From NCBI GenBank assembly GCA_905221605.1, contig CAJNDS010002079.1, positions 495,001 through 559,000 on the forward strand: a stretch of 64,000 nt of DNA. Reading direction: 5' to 3'. Of the stretch, positions 1 through 10,166 are shown piece by piece. The position numbers and the translations under genes were made by a program. Every line of letters begins with the position of its first letter. Position 1 is the first letter of the stretch. Under the pieces are notes generated by a model. The model saw only the letters and a program-made list of their open reading frames with translations. It had not been told where the DNA came from and did no database searches. This DNA is from Symbiodinium natans (taxonomy: Eukaryota > Sar > Dinophyceae > Suessiales > Symbiodiniaceae).

Positions 1-47
1 TATATATACATACATATATATATATATTTATATATATATACACACCC
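1..47. repeat. AT-rich microsatellite
   Basis: Alternating TA/TATA with a few C substitutions. From here to about 240 there is spacer with no open frame I can support. Confidence 0.8.
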
Positions 48-241
48 TTATATAGCCCCTTTATGCCCAAGTAAGCCTTCAATACCCCCTAGATATCGCC
101 TAAGGTCCCTTATAAGGGTCCCTCCTGTAGTCTCTGGATTCCTAAAGACTTGATTTAGACCACAGCCAAGGCGCCAGGGTTGCGCCAGGGTTTTGGCAGG
201 GTCCCCATGAAGCCTGACGCGTCTCAGGATGGGGTTTCAGG

Positions 242-382
242 GGGCCCTAAACCCCAAACCCTAAACCCTAAACCCTAAAGTCGTTGGGGCAGAAGGCCAG
301 GCTTAGGGTTTGGGGTTTAGGCTTTAGGGCTTAGGTTTTGCAGTTTAGGGTTTTTGTTTAGGGTTTAGGGCTTGTGGGGTAT
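242..382. repeat. Facing telomeric blocks: CCCTAAA then TTTAGGG
   Basis: C-rich copies (242-279) are followed after about 23 bases by degenerate G-rich copies (303-382). This is the first example of the C-rich then G-rich polarity that recurs through the window. Confidence 0.85.
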
Positions 383-514
383 GCTGTCTGGCAGAAGTCT
401 ATGCGGGGTCTTCAGACTCGTGAACCCCTGAAGTCATTCTGTTTCCCTTTGACCCGGAAACCCTCCACCCCAAGCCGTGAACTTTAACAACTATGCTGAA
501 ATAGCCTATAGTCT

Positions 515-590
515 GAAACCCTAAACCCTGAACCCTAAACCCTAAACCCTAAACCCTAAACCCTAAACCCTAAACCCTAAACCCTTCAAC
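515..590 (-). repeat. Interstitial telomeric array (CCCTAAA)n
   Basis: About ten near-perfect heptamers on the C-rich strand, ending just left of the exon-like island at 598. Confidence 0.95.
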
Positions 591-597
591 CAAACAG

Positions 598-698
598 CCC
601 TGGTTAGGTTCCTTTGCTGGGACCGCGACTCGCGATATGACCTGCGCCACATCCAACTGCACCTGTGAGGCCCGGGAGGAGGATCGGCTAGACCCCAA
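598..698 (+). CDS. Exon-like island, unassigned protein
   Basis: An island of 101 bases lies between CCCTAAA (left) and TTTAGGG (right). It is open in the frame starting at 598 and includes the stretch CTCEAREEDRLDP. The left edge has a CAG acceptor (595-597), and the right edge gives a GT donor if cut before GTTTAGG at 699. Product unknown. The open frame over a GC-rich stretch and both splice-like edges favour an exon, but the match to a real gene is not shown. Confidence 0.4.
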
Positions 699-748
699 GT
701 TTAGGGTTTAGGGTTTAGGGTTTAGGGTTTAGGGTTTAGGTATAGGGT
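699..748 (+). repeat. Interstitial telomeric array (TTTAGGG)n
   Basis: About six heptamers starting directly at the right edge of the island at 598-698; the first bases (GTTTAG) would serve as the splice donor. Confidence 0.95.
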
Positions 749-906
749 TAAACCAAGAACTCTTCATTGTAAATGCCCTGCAAACCCTACAAACCCATGT
801 ACCTTCTAAACCCTAAAGCCCGAAAACCCTGAATCCTAAACTAAACCCTAAACCCAACACCCTAAACCCTAAACCCTTAGCCCATCCAGCTTTTTGTTGT
901 CATCAG

Positions 907-989
907 GGTCTGCGGCCGCGCCTGCAGAGAGAGTGCGGACATTGCGGACAATCTGGGAGAGGGCGCGCCAAGCCGCAGGGCCTATGGGG
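907..989 (+). CDS. Exon-like island, unassigned protein
   Basis: A pyrimidine-rich stretch ending in ATCAG (to 906) precedes an open GC-rich stretch that reads CRESADIADNLGEGAPSRRA, followed by GGGG|GTTTAGGG. Flanked by C-rich repeats on the left and G-rich repeats on the right. Product not recognised. Confidence 0.4.
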
Positions 990-1400
990 GTTTAGGGTCT
1001 AGGATCTAGGGTTTAGGGTTTAGGGTTAAGGGTTTAGGATTAATGGGAGAAGGGTGTTAGGGCGTTAGGGTTTACGGTTTAGTAGACTTTAGGGTGTTAG
1101 GGTTAAGGGCCTGTATGGTTGTTAGGGTTTTCGGTATTCAGGTGTACTACAGTAAACCCCAAGAGTTGGAACATCCTTGTCCCCTTACCCCAAAAGGTAG
1201 ACTAAAGGGAATCCCCGCTCTAATCATCCTTAACCCAAGTTCCAACTTTGGAGTATACTGTAGACGGTTTGAGGGTGGCAGGGTTTTACGGTATTGGGGG
1301 GCTTTGTGCTTTGGAAGCCAGAACCAGTAGCTTGCTTTTATCCCCACCCTCGGTGTGGGGTTTTGGGTGTAGGGTTTAGGGTTTAGGGTTTTGGGGTTAG
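981..1400 (+). repeat. Degenerate TTTAGGG blocks and spacer
   Basis: Broken G-rich heptamers with interruptions. The stretch 1400-1740 holds unique sequence with short internal repeats of CCCAGAGT type; its open frames are short and I do not support them as genes. Confidence 0.6.
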
Positions 1401-1739
1401 GCGTTAGGGTTCAGTGTTAGGTTGTAAACTTAACTCTTCTCCTCGCCCAGTCTGCTCCTCGCCCGTCAGGCGTATGCCACCCCAGAGTATCCCAGCTGGA
1501 GTGCCCAACCCCAGAGTGTCCCTGGAGCGCCCAACCCCTGAACAATCTACATCTGTAGGGTGGGGATGTTCGAAGCAAAACAGTTTTGTTGTGGTTTTTT
1601 GTTTGTGAGCGGGCTACCTTATGTTCCATCTTCTTTGGAATTTCTAGATTTGTGCATAACTTGACATTTGTTGACATTTAATCATTAACTACAGGTCTAT
1701 AGTTTTTACATGTGTTAGTATGTATGTATCTGTCTCCAT

Positions 1740-2090
1740 ACTCCGCAACCCTAAGCCTTCAACCCCTTGAACCCTGAACCCTAAGATTGGTCGCCGTTGT
1801 CTCCTGTTTTCCCTGGAATATCCCCCAAAATCCCTAAAACCTAAACTCGAAACATCCCTAAACCCTAAATCCTAAACCCTAAACTCTAAAGCCTAAACCC
1901 TAGAACCCTAGAATCTACCCTAAAACCCTAAACCCTAAACCCTCAACCCTATACCCCAAACCCTACACCCTACTTAAAGCCTAACCCACTCGGTGATTGA
2001 ACTCTGCAAACCTACAGACCCCTGTAGCCCCTAAACCCTAAATCCTAAACTCTCACCCCTAAGCCATAAACCCATAGGCCATAAGGGCGC
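1740..2090 (-). repeat. Degenerate CCCTAAA block
   Basis: Many CCCTAAA copies with substitutions and short unique gaps, on the C-rich strand. Confidence 0.85.
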
Positions 2091-2134
2091 GCACGCCCTT
2101 ATGGCCCTGTGAACGGTTTAGGGTGACCCCAAAG

Positions 2135-2224
2135 CCATCGGATAGACGACACGCTGAGGCCCCCGGCAGCCTTGCAGACGTGTGGTCGGATGTCGCAGCC
2201 CGCACCCCCCTCCCCAGGGTTTGA
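2135..2224 (+). CDS. Exon-like island with stop from telomere-like sequence
   Basis: Open frame reading PSDRRHAEAPGSLADVWSDV and onward to CCCAGG|GTTTGA. If not spliced at the GT (2219), the degenerate repeat supplies an in-frame TGA (2222-2224). AAAG precedes it as acceptor. Product unknown; strongly coding-like texture. Confidence 0.45.
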   Translation, partial: PSDRRHAEAPGSLADVWSDVAARTPLPRV

Positions 2225-2335
2225 GAGGGTTCTGGTTTGAGGGGTCCGTGTGTAGGGCTTTGGGGGCTCTACACCCTAATCCTCCTGAGCCCTAAAACCC
2301 TAAGACCTTATCCCTAAAACCTGAAAAACCCTAAA

Positions 2336-2495
2336 CCCTAAACCCTAAACTCTAAACCATAAACCCTAAACCCTAAACTCTAAACCCTAAACCCTAAACC
2401 CTAAAGCTGAAACCCTAAACCCTAAACCCTAAACCCTAAACCCTAAACCCTAAACCCTAAACCCTAAACCCTAGACCCTAGACCCTAGACCCTAC
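2336..2495 (-). repeat. Interstitial telomeric array (CCCTAAA)n
   Basis: About twenty heptamers, mostly perfect, ending in a short run of CCCTAGA variants. Confidence 0.95.
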
Positions 2496-2659
2496 AACCC
2501 TCACCCCAGAGCACAGCACACCCTAAGACCGAATCACAAAACTCTTCGGGTGTGGGAAGCTAGCAGGTGAACCCTAAGCCTGTAGATTAAGATTTCTCAA
2601 CCCTAAACCCCAGACCCTAAACCATAACCCTAAACCATAACCCTAAACCATAACCCTAA

Positions 2660-2875
2660 GCAACCCTAAACCCTAAACCCTAAACCCTAAACCCTAAACC
2701 CTAAACCCTAAACCCTAAACCCTAAACCCTAAACCCTAAACCCTAAACCCTAAACCCTAAACCCTAAACCCTAAACCCTAAACCCTAAACCCTAAACCTA
2801 AACCCCTAAACCCTAAAAACCCAAACCCTACACCCTAAACCCTAAACCCTAAACCCTAAACCCCAAACCCCAAAC
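2660..2875 (-). repeat. Long interstitial telomeric array (CCCTAAA)n
   Basis: One of the longest near-perfect C-rich arrays in the window, about 27 copies, followed by a run of C (2875-2889). Confidence 0.97.
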
Positions 2876-2905
2876 CCCCCCCCCCCCCTTCCCCCAGGGC
2901 AGTAG

Positions 2906-2977
2906 CACATAAAAGCTGCCAAGCGAGTGCGCCCCGTGCTGGGCAAAAAAAAGGAGGGAGCAGATCATGAGACTCCG
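2906..2977 (+). CDS. Exon-like island, basic peptide
   Basis: Exactly 24 open codons between GCAGTAG (acceptor) and a GT donor at 2978; reads HIKAAKRVRPVLGKKKEGAD then HETP. A C-run and CCCCCAG lie upstream as a pyrimidine tract. The last 18 of its bases are repeated after the following TTTAGGG array (see direct repeat at 2960 and 3072). Lysine/arginine rich; product unknown. Confidence 0.45.
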
Positions 2978-3092
2978 GTTTTAGGGTTTAGGGTTTAGGG
3001 TTTAGGGTTTAGGGTTTAGGGTTTAGGGTTTAGGGTTATTAGCAGGTTTAGAGGGTTAAAAGGGTTCTTATGCAGATCATGAGACTCCGGTT
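2960..3092 (+). repeat. 21-bp direct repeats bracketing a TTTAGGG array
   Basis: Identical 21-bp copies at 2960-2980 and 3072-3092 (core GATCATGAGACTCCGG) flank 91 bases that hold eight TTTAGGG copies (2981-3037). The arrangement looks like a target duplication around inserted telomeric DNA, or a small tandem duplication of the exon end. Confidence 0.8.
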
Positions 3093-3199
3093 CCCCACGG
3101 GAGGCTTAGGTAGAGTTTGTTGAGGGTTAGGGTATAGGGTTTGGGGTGGGGTATAGGGTTGAGTGTAGGGTTTATAAGGTTCATAGGGTTTATATGGTC

Positions 3200-4510
3200 T
3201 TTAACAGGTTTAAAAGGTCAAAATGTGATGTGCAACGATTACCAAAGGAACAACAACTGAAACTAATGTATCTGGTGAAAACACGAATAAAGAAACTGTA
3301 ATAATTTAGTAGAGAATGATAAAGAAGTAGCACCTGCGGCAGAAAAAGAGAAGATGAATCCAATGCAAAAAACTGCATCGCTTGAAGAAGTTTTAGATAA
3401 AGATTCTGATAAAGATTCTGATAAAGATTCTAATAAACAATCTGATAAAGAATCTGATGAAGGTTTAGATAATCTAAATGAGAAAATAATGCTGGATTTA
3501 CAACTGTAACTAAAAGAAATTAATTTAAAGAAAGAGAATAAACCTGAATCAGAAATTAGTAACATAAGAATAATGCATTTAACACAGTAAATGGCATTTC
3601 AAAAAGTAATGGTACTGGTAATACAAAAAATAATGATGAAATGTATAAAAAAGTGAGTTGTATATAGTTTCAAGTTAAAGAGGGACTTGACCAACAAGGT
3701 AAAGGTAAAAATCAAGCATTATACACATTTTGAAAAGTAAGTATATGGAATTAGATCAGGAAAAGGAAAAGCTGATACTACAAAAGGTTTTATAACAGGA
3801 GAAAGTAAAGGACCTGGAGAAATTACAGGAAAAGGAGAAAGTAAAGGAAAAGGAGAAAGGTAAAGGACCGGGCAAAAGTAAAGACAAGACGAAAAATGCT
3901 AGCAATCATAATAATGAACAAAGTGACAATAATTATATAAAAAGATCAATCAAACAGAGTAGAACATTAATTATTAAATTTACAACAACAAATGTACCTG
4001 AAGACTGATTCAAGAGTTAATATTAAAGATCAAATATTGTCAGTGGTAATACAACATTTGTAACATTTGATACTACAGAAAATTCAAATACAGCATTTTA
4101 AAATTATTATTTGCAAGTAATGATATTTGTGTTCGATTTTGTTATTATAGCGTGTTTTTGTTATTATGTTATTAATGGTTTAGCAGGAGAATTTACTCAC
4201 ACAGGCACTACAAATCAAATTGATGTTTAATCTAACATTAACGGTTCTGATGTACTATATTTTACTTTTTCTTATAATAATGATCGATTTACAAATTGTG
4301 GAGATTTGACAGTTGATACAAACAGATGCTATTTCTGCATTAATTCCAAAAAAAGAGTTTAAACATTTTTCTTTGGTAAAGGTAATATGGTATTCTTGAA
4401 ATTTAATGATAAAACTGTTCATATAAGATTATCAAATTAAAATATAGTAAAAACACAGTCTTTATGTTATATGTTTCAATTTTTAATGTTACAAAAAAGT
4501 TATTTAATTT
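3200..4510 (+). pseudogene. AT-rich, multiply frameshifted coding relic
   Basis: Base composition drops sharply to AT-rich. Coding texture is clear on the plus strand but hops between frames: ...SLEEVLDKDSDKDSDKDSNK near 3380-3440, SNGTGNTKNNDEMYKK near 3605-3655, a Lys/Glu/Gly-rich stretch near 3740-3870, and INGSDVLYFTFSYNNDRF near 4235-4295. In-frame TAA, TAG and TGA and several one-base shifts break it. The protein is not recognised. Its composition differs from all other coding-like DNA here, so it could be an insertion from an organelle, a symbiont or a virus-like element that has decayed. No function is assigned. Confidence 0.5.
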
Positions 4511-4511
4511 A

Positions 4512-5399
4512 CAGTGCCTTGGCGGCGGCGGAGGCCACTCTTCAGGCGGCAAAGATGGCATTTGGTGCTGGCGCAAGAACTTCGCTCGCTTTGGTACGCA
4601 ATTGCATGATTTTCTGCTGAAGAAATTCCAAGACGAAGCCGGCTGGGACCCAAAAGCGGCCGAGCAGTTTTGGGAGAGGTGGCCGAGCAAGGAGGTGTAT
4701 GACTTGGGCAAGAAGTTCTGGTCCGACTACGAGGCCCACAAGGCGGCAGAGAAGCTGTCGATCGGACTCGTCAGAAAAAGGAGAGCCGGCGGGAAGAGCT
4801 TGAGGGCATGCAGAGGAGGCGGCGAAGGCCAAGTCCCATGCCAAAATGATGGCCTGGACGCAGCAAAAAAACGACCCTGGCTCGCCGGGGGAAGTTGCTG
4901 GCGGACATTGAAGACGACGCCCGGAAGACTGCCGCCGACCGCCACTTGGAGTATCTGAAAAGCGAGCAACAATACAAGGCCGGTGTCAAGGCTCTCTGTG
5001 GGTCAGTGACAGTCATCGAATTAGGGAGTGCGCAGGCCGTGGACAAGGAGTTCCAGAAGAATGCCAAGAAAGCTGCCAAAGCTGGCACGGCGCAAGGCAA
5101 GAAAGATGCAAAGGCGACCTTCAACTCCTTAGGCCCGCGGCCAACAGAAAACCAAGCATGTGGATGACAACACAAGCCTGAAGGGCATCCTTGCTATGGA
5201 TGCTTTCATCGACGCTGCGGCTTTCAGATCGTGGCATGATCGCTCCATGCTGCTGTCGTTGTTTGGGACACTGAGGCGGCAGACCGTCGGGGCTCTGCGC
5301 CCAGACCAGGGAGGTGACGGCGTTAGATGCCAAAACCCTACTGCAGGGTGGACGCAGCTGCCAACATATTTGGCCAAGAAAGGCGTTGAAGCACTGTGA
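4512..5399 (+). pseudogene. Broken gene for a Lys/Ala-rich charged protein
   Basis: Starts right after TTTACAG (an acceptor-like AG at the AT-rich to GC-rich boundary). Reads HDFLLKKFQDEAGWDPKAAE and LGKKFWSDYEAHKAAEKL (4600-4760), then continues only by switching frame several times: KKESRREELEGMQ, EEAAKAKSHAKMMAWTQQ, LLADIEDDARKTAADRHLEY (4895-), VDKEFQKNAKKAAKAGTAQG (5039-), and KGILAMDAFIDAAAFRSWHD (5180-) to a stop at 5397-5399. Predicted mostly helical. Family not recognised. At least four frame switches argue for decay, though very short introns cannot be excluded. Confidence 0.55.
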
Positions 5400-5681
5400 T
5401 GACTGGAGTGCAAACTATGGCTCTGTCTGGCGGCTGAGGTGCTGCGCATGTCTGCAAATGATGAGTCACTCGGTGATGCAGTGTTTGCTCGTTTGTGGTT
5501 TTGTGTCTGCGTGAATGAGCGCTTTCTGAGCTGGCCGTGCCACGGTCGTGTCAGACAAGTCTGTCTCTCTCTCGCGCGGATGTGCTAGACAAAAACCAGG
5601 GGCGAGGCAATCTGACAAGCGCCTGATGAGCGAAAACAAAACCCAAGTTCCTTCCTCCTATCCTTTCGATTTCACTGCAAA

Positions 5682-5951
5682 ATGATCCTAGTGCAAAGAA
5701 GCGCTGTGTTCTGTGGAAGCAATTCCCGAGCGAGGATGCTGAAGAAACAGAGGCTCAAGATGGCTAAGAAACGAGAGATCAAGGAGAAGAAGAAGGCGTT
5801 GAACTCAGTGCGCCGAAATGAGAGCGCTCACAAGTCTTTTGTGCAGGACTCACAGATCGATGAACAAGCGTGCTGTGTCGTGGAGTTCGAGCCCTCATGC
5901 AGGAAGGATTATAGTAATGCTATGGTTCTGTGCGATGAGTGTACGCAATGA
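5682..5951 (+). CDS. Unassigned basic ORF
   Basis: 89 codons from an ATG, with a highly basic middle (MLKKQRLKMAKKREIKEKKK) and a Cys-containing tail (VVEFEPSCRKDYSN). The overlapping frame upstream also has coding texture (KKRCVLWKQFPSEDAEETEA), so a frameshift or a splice may join the two. Not recognised. It follows the broken gene ending at 5399 and may belong to the same decayed locus. Confidence 0.35.
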   Translation: MILVQRSAVFCGSNSRARMLKKQRLKMAKKREIKEKKKALNSVRRNESAHKSFVQDSQIDEQACCVVEFEPSCRKDYSNAMVLCDECTQ

Positions 5952-6278
5952 ATGACAGTCATCCCTCCGGTGAGGCAGAGGGTGGGTGGCAAGCGTCGAA
6001 AGGGACGTGTTTGCTTGCGGTCCTAGCCTGCGAAGCAGACGACTTCAGCATGAACGCCCAACCAGTAGCCTACTACTCACCACTTGCTTAAGAGCCTCCC
6101 AACAGTGAACAAAAGCTCTTCCTTATAAGGTCAATGTCGGGCGGCTTATGATCTTTGAGGATTGTTGGGAGTCCTGAGGCAAACAAGTAGTACTGGGAAG
6201 CTCTTCTTGTCAGGCAAGTCTGGTGACAAAGACTTGCTCAACCACACCCATGTCTCCGGCCCAGTGCGACGGCGGGGT

Positions 6279-6294
6279 GGGGGGGGGGGGGGGG
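6279..6294 (+). repeat. Poly-G run
   Basis: About sixteen G. Runs of 13-23 G or C recur through the window and are likely sites of sequencing or assembly length error. Confidence 0.9.
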
Positions 6295-6365
6295 CTGGCC
6301 TAGCCCTGGCTGTTTAATTCGGAGTTTGGTGTCCACTTTTACCGGTAGCTCTTCGCCATGCTACG

Positions 6366-6572
6366 ATGGCTCTCGCTCCCCTTGCTCCTCAATCTGGTGC
6401 TGCTAGAGTCTGCCTGCACGCCGTTGCAGACCTCGGTGGCTTCCAGGCTTTCTCCGTGCAGGAGCTCCTTGACCACTTGTCCGTCATGCTTCTGCCCCAT
6501 GAGCCAGGTAGCGCCGAAATGGCAGCTCTCTATGGCACGCTGTCAGATTCGCGGCGTGGCTCATTGCCCTGA
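6366..6572 (+). CDS. Unassigned small ORF
   Basis: 68 codons with plausible texture (GGFQAFSVQELLDHLSVMLL). A second ATG frame overlaps it (6358-6699) with a hydrophobic start, but that one is Ser/Cys-rich in the way off-frame readings usually are. No family recognised and no promoter seen. Confidence 0.3.
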   Translation: MALAPLAPQSGAARVCLHAVADLGGFQAFSVQELLDHLSVMLLPHEPGSAEMAALYGTLSDSRRGSLP

Positions 6573-6599
6573 TCCCGGGTACGTGCAGGAGAACCAGCA

Positions 6600-7400
6600 G
6601 ACCGGTTCATACCTCTGCTCGATCGTCGTTTTTAGTTTGTTGGGTTACAACCCAGAAAATCGCGCCTGTGCTGTTGCGAGAGCATTATTTCGAACCTGAA
6701 CTGTCTGAGCCATAACGCCGAAAAAAACACCGAACCGAAAATCGCGATTTGAAAGTTCAACATGGGGAATAAGCAAAACGCGCCCGCGCCTAGGCGAGAG
6801 CGCAAATTCAAGCAAGAAATGTGTCCGAAATAAAAAAACGACCTCCTAGAAAAAACACAGCCAAAAACCATCAGGCTTCGAGCGAAAATACAATTTTCAG
6901 GAGAAAAAAAACAACCTAAGCCCTCAGTGTTTTCGAGCCCTGCAACTGCTGCGGCGACCGCGAAAAAGTGCGTTTTTACTTGGGTTTTCAGGCCCCCGAC
7001 GCGACAAATGTAAACAAAAAATGTGTTCAGTCACACGGCCTCTTACGGGCGCCGGCGCCAAGTTTTTGCATGATGAATTCAAATAGGAAGAACGTTTACA
7101 GTGTTTACAGAAATTGGTGTACAGACGTTTTTTCGTGGATTGCCCATGGACGAGTCAACTTTTGCATCAAACCGCTGTATGCTGGTTCTTGCTTAACACA
7201 AGAAATCAAGTGACAAGTAGATTTTATCGTTGGACGTTATGCTAGCGGTCAACGGGTTGATAGCGTTTTAAGTTTGGGTCTAGGTATTAAAGAAATTATG
7301 TTTTCATGTCTTGATGCGCTGGTGATTTTTTGTGCACAACATTCTTTGGCTTGCCTGCAAGACTTGAGTGCTATGTTGATCCGGCCTTCGAGGCTCAGCA
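6600..7400. other. Unique stretch without a supported gene
   Basis: Non-telomeric DNA with A-runs and CG-containing words. An 81-codon frame at 6968-7213 is open but has no convincing texture. Nothing else seen. Confidence 0.5.
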
Positions 7401-7808
7401 GTGTGCCGGCATCAAGTCAAGCTTCATGAGCATGCCGTTGAGCCTTTACATATGATCGTGCACTTGACAGAGAGAGGGAGATGTGCACATACCTTCTGCG
7501 CTTGTGCCGAGACAGCCTGGATCACCGGCTTGGTGCTGTTCGAGGACGAGGAAGCGGTCATGCGTGAGGCACATGGTTTCTCTTGTGGACGGGGTCTGAC
7601 CAGAAAAGCTGCTAGAATGGCCCGGCCAGGGGCTGCTTCGCAGCACCGTCGTTGCGCTCAGCGGCAAGGCTTGCATGCAGTGCCTGCCCCCACTTCAATG
7701 TCCATTGATTTGGGGTGCCAGGACAGAGAGTTTGCCGCGACCGAAGAGGCGGCAGGGGCCCTGGCCCCCAAAGAGCTCGAAAAGACTGCTCTAGAGTCTG
7801 CAGGGTGA
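7401..7808 (+). CDS. Unassigned ORF, 135 codons
   Basis: The longest simple open frame in the telomere-free stretch. Reads TAWITGLVLFEDEEAVMREA in the middle and ends ...AAGALAPKELEKTALESAG. The opposite strand is also partly open, so direction is not certain. Cys/His residues are present but form no motif I know. Product unknown. Confidence 0.35.
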   Translation: MCRHQVKLHEHAVEPLHMIVHLTERGRCAHTFCACAETAWITGLVLFEDEEAVMREAHGFSCGRGLTRKAARMARPGAASQHRRCAQRQGLHAVPAPTSMSIDLGCQDREFAATEEAAGALAPKELEKTALESAG

Positions 7809-8089
7809 TAAGAGTCCAGTTTAGCGCAAGTTTAGACTGGAGGGAGAAAGCAAGGTTTCTGACTAAGTTGGGGTCGCCCGGTCGCCCCGGGTGTCTACGG
7901 TGCTGGAGTTTCCTGAGGGATCGGGTTTCAGTATGCAGGAATCAAAGTATTCATTGGGATCTGGATGACTTGTTTAGTGCCGTAAAAGCGGCAGTGGAGC
8001 ATGACAACAAAACGATCGTCCTCGCCAGAGCCACAGAAACCTGGAGCCCCCAATCCCTGAGTTTCCGACAACTCCAGCAAACCTTGTAG

Positions 8090-9130
8090 CCAAACTCCGC
8101 AGCCAAAAAGCAGTTTTGTCTGCCTGTCGTGCAAAATCTGGCACCGTCATCGAGCCCTGTGTGTGCACCGTTCTGGAACGCCCTTACAGGACAGGTGTTT
8201 TGGGAGTTGGCAACAGATCCAAACGGGTGGTTCGCCTTGCGGACATGTTGACTTTTCGGATGGATCGAGTGCGTCTTTGAAGGTTTGAACCCTAAGCCTT
8301 GCCTAATCCCTAAACCGTAGCTCCGTCAAGCGCTCCAAGCCAAAAATCCCCACAGCCCCAAAGCCCGAAAAGCCTGAAACCCATGAACGGATCCCAAGAG
8401 CTTGAAACCCCTCAAACCCTTGTGCTTCAGCCACTTGCTGTTCCAGGTCACTGGCAGCTGCTGCGTGATGTGACGGTCGCGGTTGGCTGATGCCTGGTGG
8501 TGGCGTGATGAGTTGGACGACCACATGACTTTACCGTATCTCTCACCACATAGAGATCTCACAAACTAGTTTTCGGCCTGCGAAAAGTGGACCGGAGAAC
8601 CAGGCCCCTCCTCGTCCGTGAGATCTGTGCAAATTCGTTTGTGTGCCCGGTTTGCGTCCTAGTTCCGAGCTGTAAGGCATAATTTTTGAGCCCGCCCTAC
8701 CCGCCCTTGTGTGCAACCGAGAACTTGCTCACGCGTCCAGCTTGTGCTTCTTCACCCTCCAAGTGGTGTGGTTCGCGCCTGTCCCACTTGCAATCCCATT
8801 TCATGAGTGTGGCGTCACTTCGCGCATCCTGTGCCGCGACATTGGCATGCGTAGCCAGCTAGTTTGTACAGCCGGGGTTCTTGCATACCTGTGTGCAATA
8901 CAGAACCTTACTGAGCCTCATGTCCCACAAATGTGTGGTGAGGCACTCGCGCGTTGACTTCCCACAGTCACCGATGGAAAAGCACGGTTGCATTGATTGT
9001 GTGATTTGAGCTGAGTCAATTTCTGAGGGATCTCAATGCTATTTTGTGCAATAATATTCTTGATGATGCCTACAGTGTGCAACTTGAGTGTTTGTCAGCA
9101 AGGTCCAAGCACGCCAGATGTCTGTGCGGG
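8090..9130. other. Unique stretch, nothing supported
   Basis: Short frames only (for example 8709-8957 on the plus strand). A small CCCTAA-like patch lies at 8285-8310. No recognisable gene. Confidence 0.45.
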
Positions 9131-9400
9131 CCCTCTCTTAATACTCGACCCAAACATAAATTTCTGTTTGTGTCTAATACTAATAAGTTTAACCTAATAT
9201 AGTTGAATAACTTAATAAACCATATTGTATTATGTTATTTAAATGTGTCTTTTGCATTTAGTTTATACTATTTATAAATATTTTGAATAAAATAATATCT
9301 GTTAATTTTTCTTTTTCAAAATGATATGTTTATACACAAATTATAATATTATAATTATAATGTCTAGAAATGATAGTTATTTAATTGAAAAGATAAACCA
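9131..9400. other. AT-rich spacer
   Basis: Strongly AT-rich, without open frames or repeats I can name. It closes the telomere-free stretch on the right much as the AT-rich relic at 3.2-4.5 kb opens it on the left. Confidence 0.6.
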
Positions 9401-9457
9401 ATGACAGGATTTGCTGGCTTCGGGTGGTGGCTCGTTGGCTTTTCTTAGTTCCTGCAG

Positions 9458-9519
9458 GAGTGTGACGACATGGCGGAGGAGGAGTTGCAGCAACAGGCGT
9501 CTGCGGTCGTCTATCTTGG
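9458..9519 (+). CDS. Exon, acidic/Gln-rich peptide
   Basis: A textbook acceptor (CTTTTCTTAGTTCCTGCAG, ending 9457) precedes 62 bases that read ECDDMAEEELQQQASAVVYL, followed by a GG|GTTTAG donor at 9520 made of telomere-like sequence. One of the clearest cases where the repeat starts exactly at the exon end. Product unknown; coiled-coil texture. Confidence 0.6.
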
Positions 9520-9852
9520 GTTTAGCGTTTAGGGTTCAGGTTTTAGGGTTTGAGGGTTTGAGGGTTTGAGGGTTTGAGGGTTTGAGGGTTTGAGGGTTTG
9601 AGGGTTTTAGGGTTTTAGGGTTTCAGGGTTTTAGGGTTTTAGGGGTTTAGGGGTTTAGGGTTTCAGGGTTTTAGGGTTTTAGGGTTTTAGGGTCTTAGGG
9701 TCTTAGGGTCTTAGGGTTTTAGGGTTTAAGGGTTTTAGGGTTTTAGGGTTTTAGGGTTTTAGGGTTTTAGGGCTTTAGGGCTTTAGGGTTTTGGGTCAAA
9801 AGGTTCAGGACTCAGGGTTTTCGGTCAAAAGGTTTAGGGTTTAGGGGTTTGG
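9520..9852 (+). repeat. Variant telomeric arrays (TTTGAGGG, then TTTTAGGG)
   Basis: Homogeneous 8-base variants in succession: TTTGAGGG copies from about 9545 to 9605, then TTTTAGGG/TTTAGGG mixtures to about 9790. Local homogenisation shows expansion in place rather than repeated seeding by telomerase. Confidence 0.9.
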
Positions 9853-9855
9853 GAG

Positions 9856-9917
9856 GGCCAAGAAAGCGGTGGATTTTCGAAGTTTGTTTGGGGACCACTT
9901 CGATGCACTCCCTAAAG
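9856..9917 (+). CDS. Exon-like island, unassigned protein
   Basis: Reads AKKAVDFRSLFGDHFDALPK between G-rich repeats. A GA donor (AAAG|GAACA) would end it at 9917. Product not recognised. Confidence 0.45.
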
Positions 9918-10114
9918 GAACATTAGGGGCTTGGCTTAGGGTTTATAGGGTTCAGGGTTTAGGGTATGGCATATTCAGAAGCCCTAAACCCGGAACCCCG
10001 GACCCTTTTTAGGGTCACAACTGTGAGGATTCGGAACCCTCAACCCTAAATCCTAAACCCTAAGCCCTAAGCCCTAGACTCTAAACCCTAAACCCTACAC
10101 CCTAAACCCTACAT

Positions 10115-10166
10115 AAGCGGGTTCTTTGATGGAGGCTGTGAGGTTGAAGCACGATCTGTGCGGCTT
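10115..10166 (+). CDS. Exon-like island, unassigned protein
   Basis: Between CCCTACATAAG (left) and CTTAGGGG (right); reads GFFDGGCEVEARSVR. Short, so chance openness is possible. Confidence 0.3.

Noticed and set aside
1094-1347. Overlapping 66-86-codon frames on both strands around 1.1-1.7 kb
   Set aside because: They run through degenerate TTTAGGG copies and lack protein texture and splice-like edges.
242-3100. A true chromosome end at the left of the window
   Set aside because: Telomeric blocks there are short, interrupted and in both orientations, as in the rest of the window.
3380-3600. Ciliate-type code (TAA read as Gln) in the AT-rich relic
   Set aside because: Some in-frame TAAs would give plausible Gln, but a one-base shift restores a better reading at the same places (for example SNGTGNTKNNDEMYKK), and TGA and TAG also occur. 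Decay explains it more simply.
4403-5449. Several minus-strand frames of 80-134 codons
   Set aside because: They mirror the Lys/Ala-rich plus-strand coding relic, whose GC-rich codons leave the opposite strand open.
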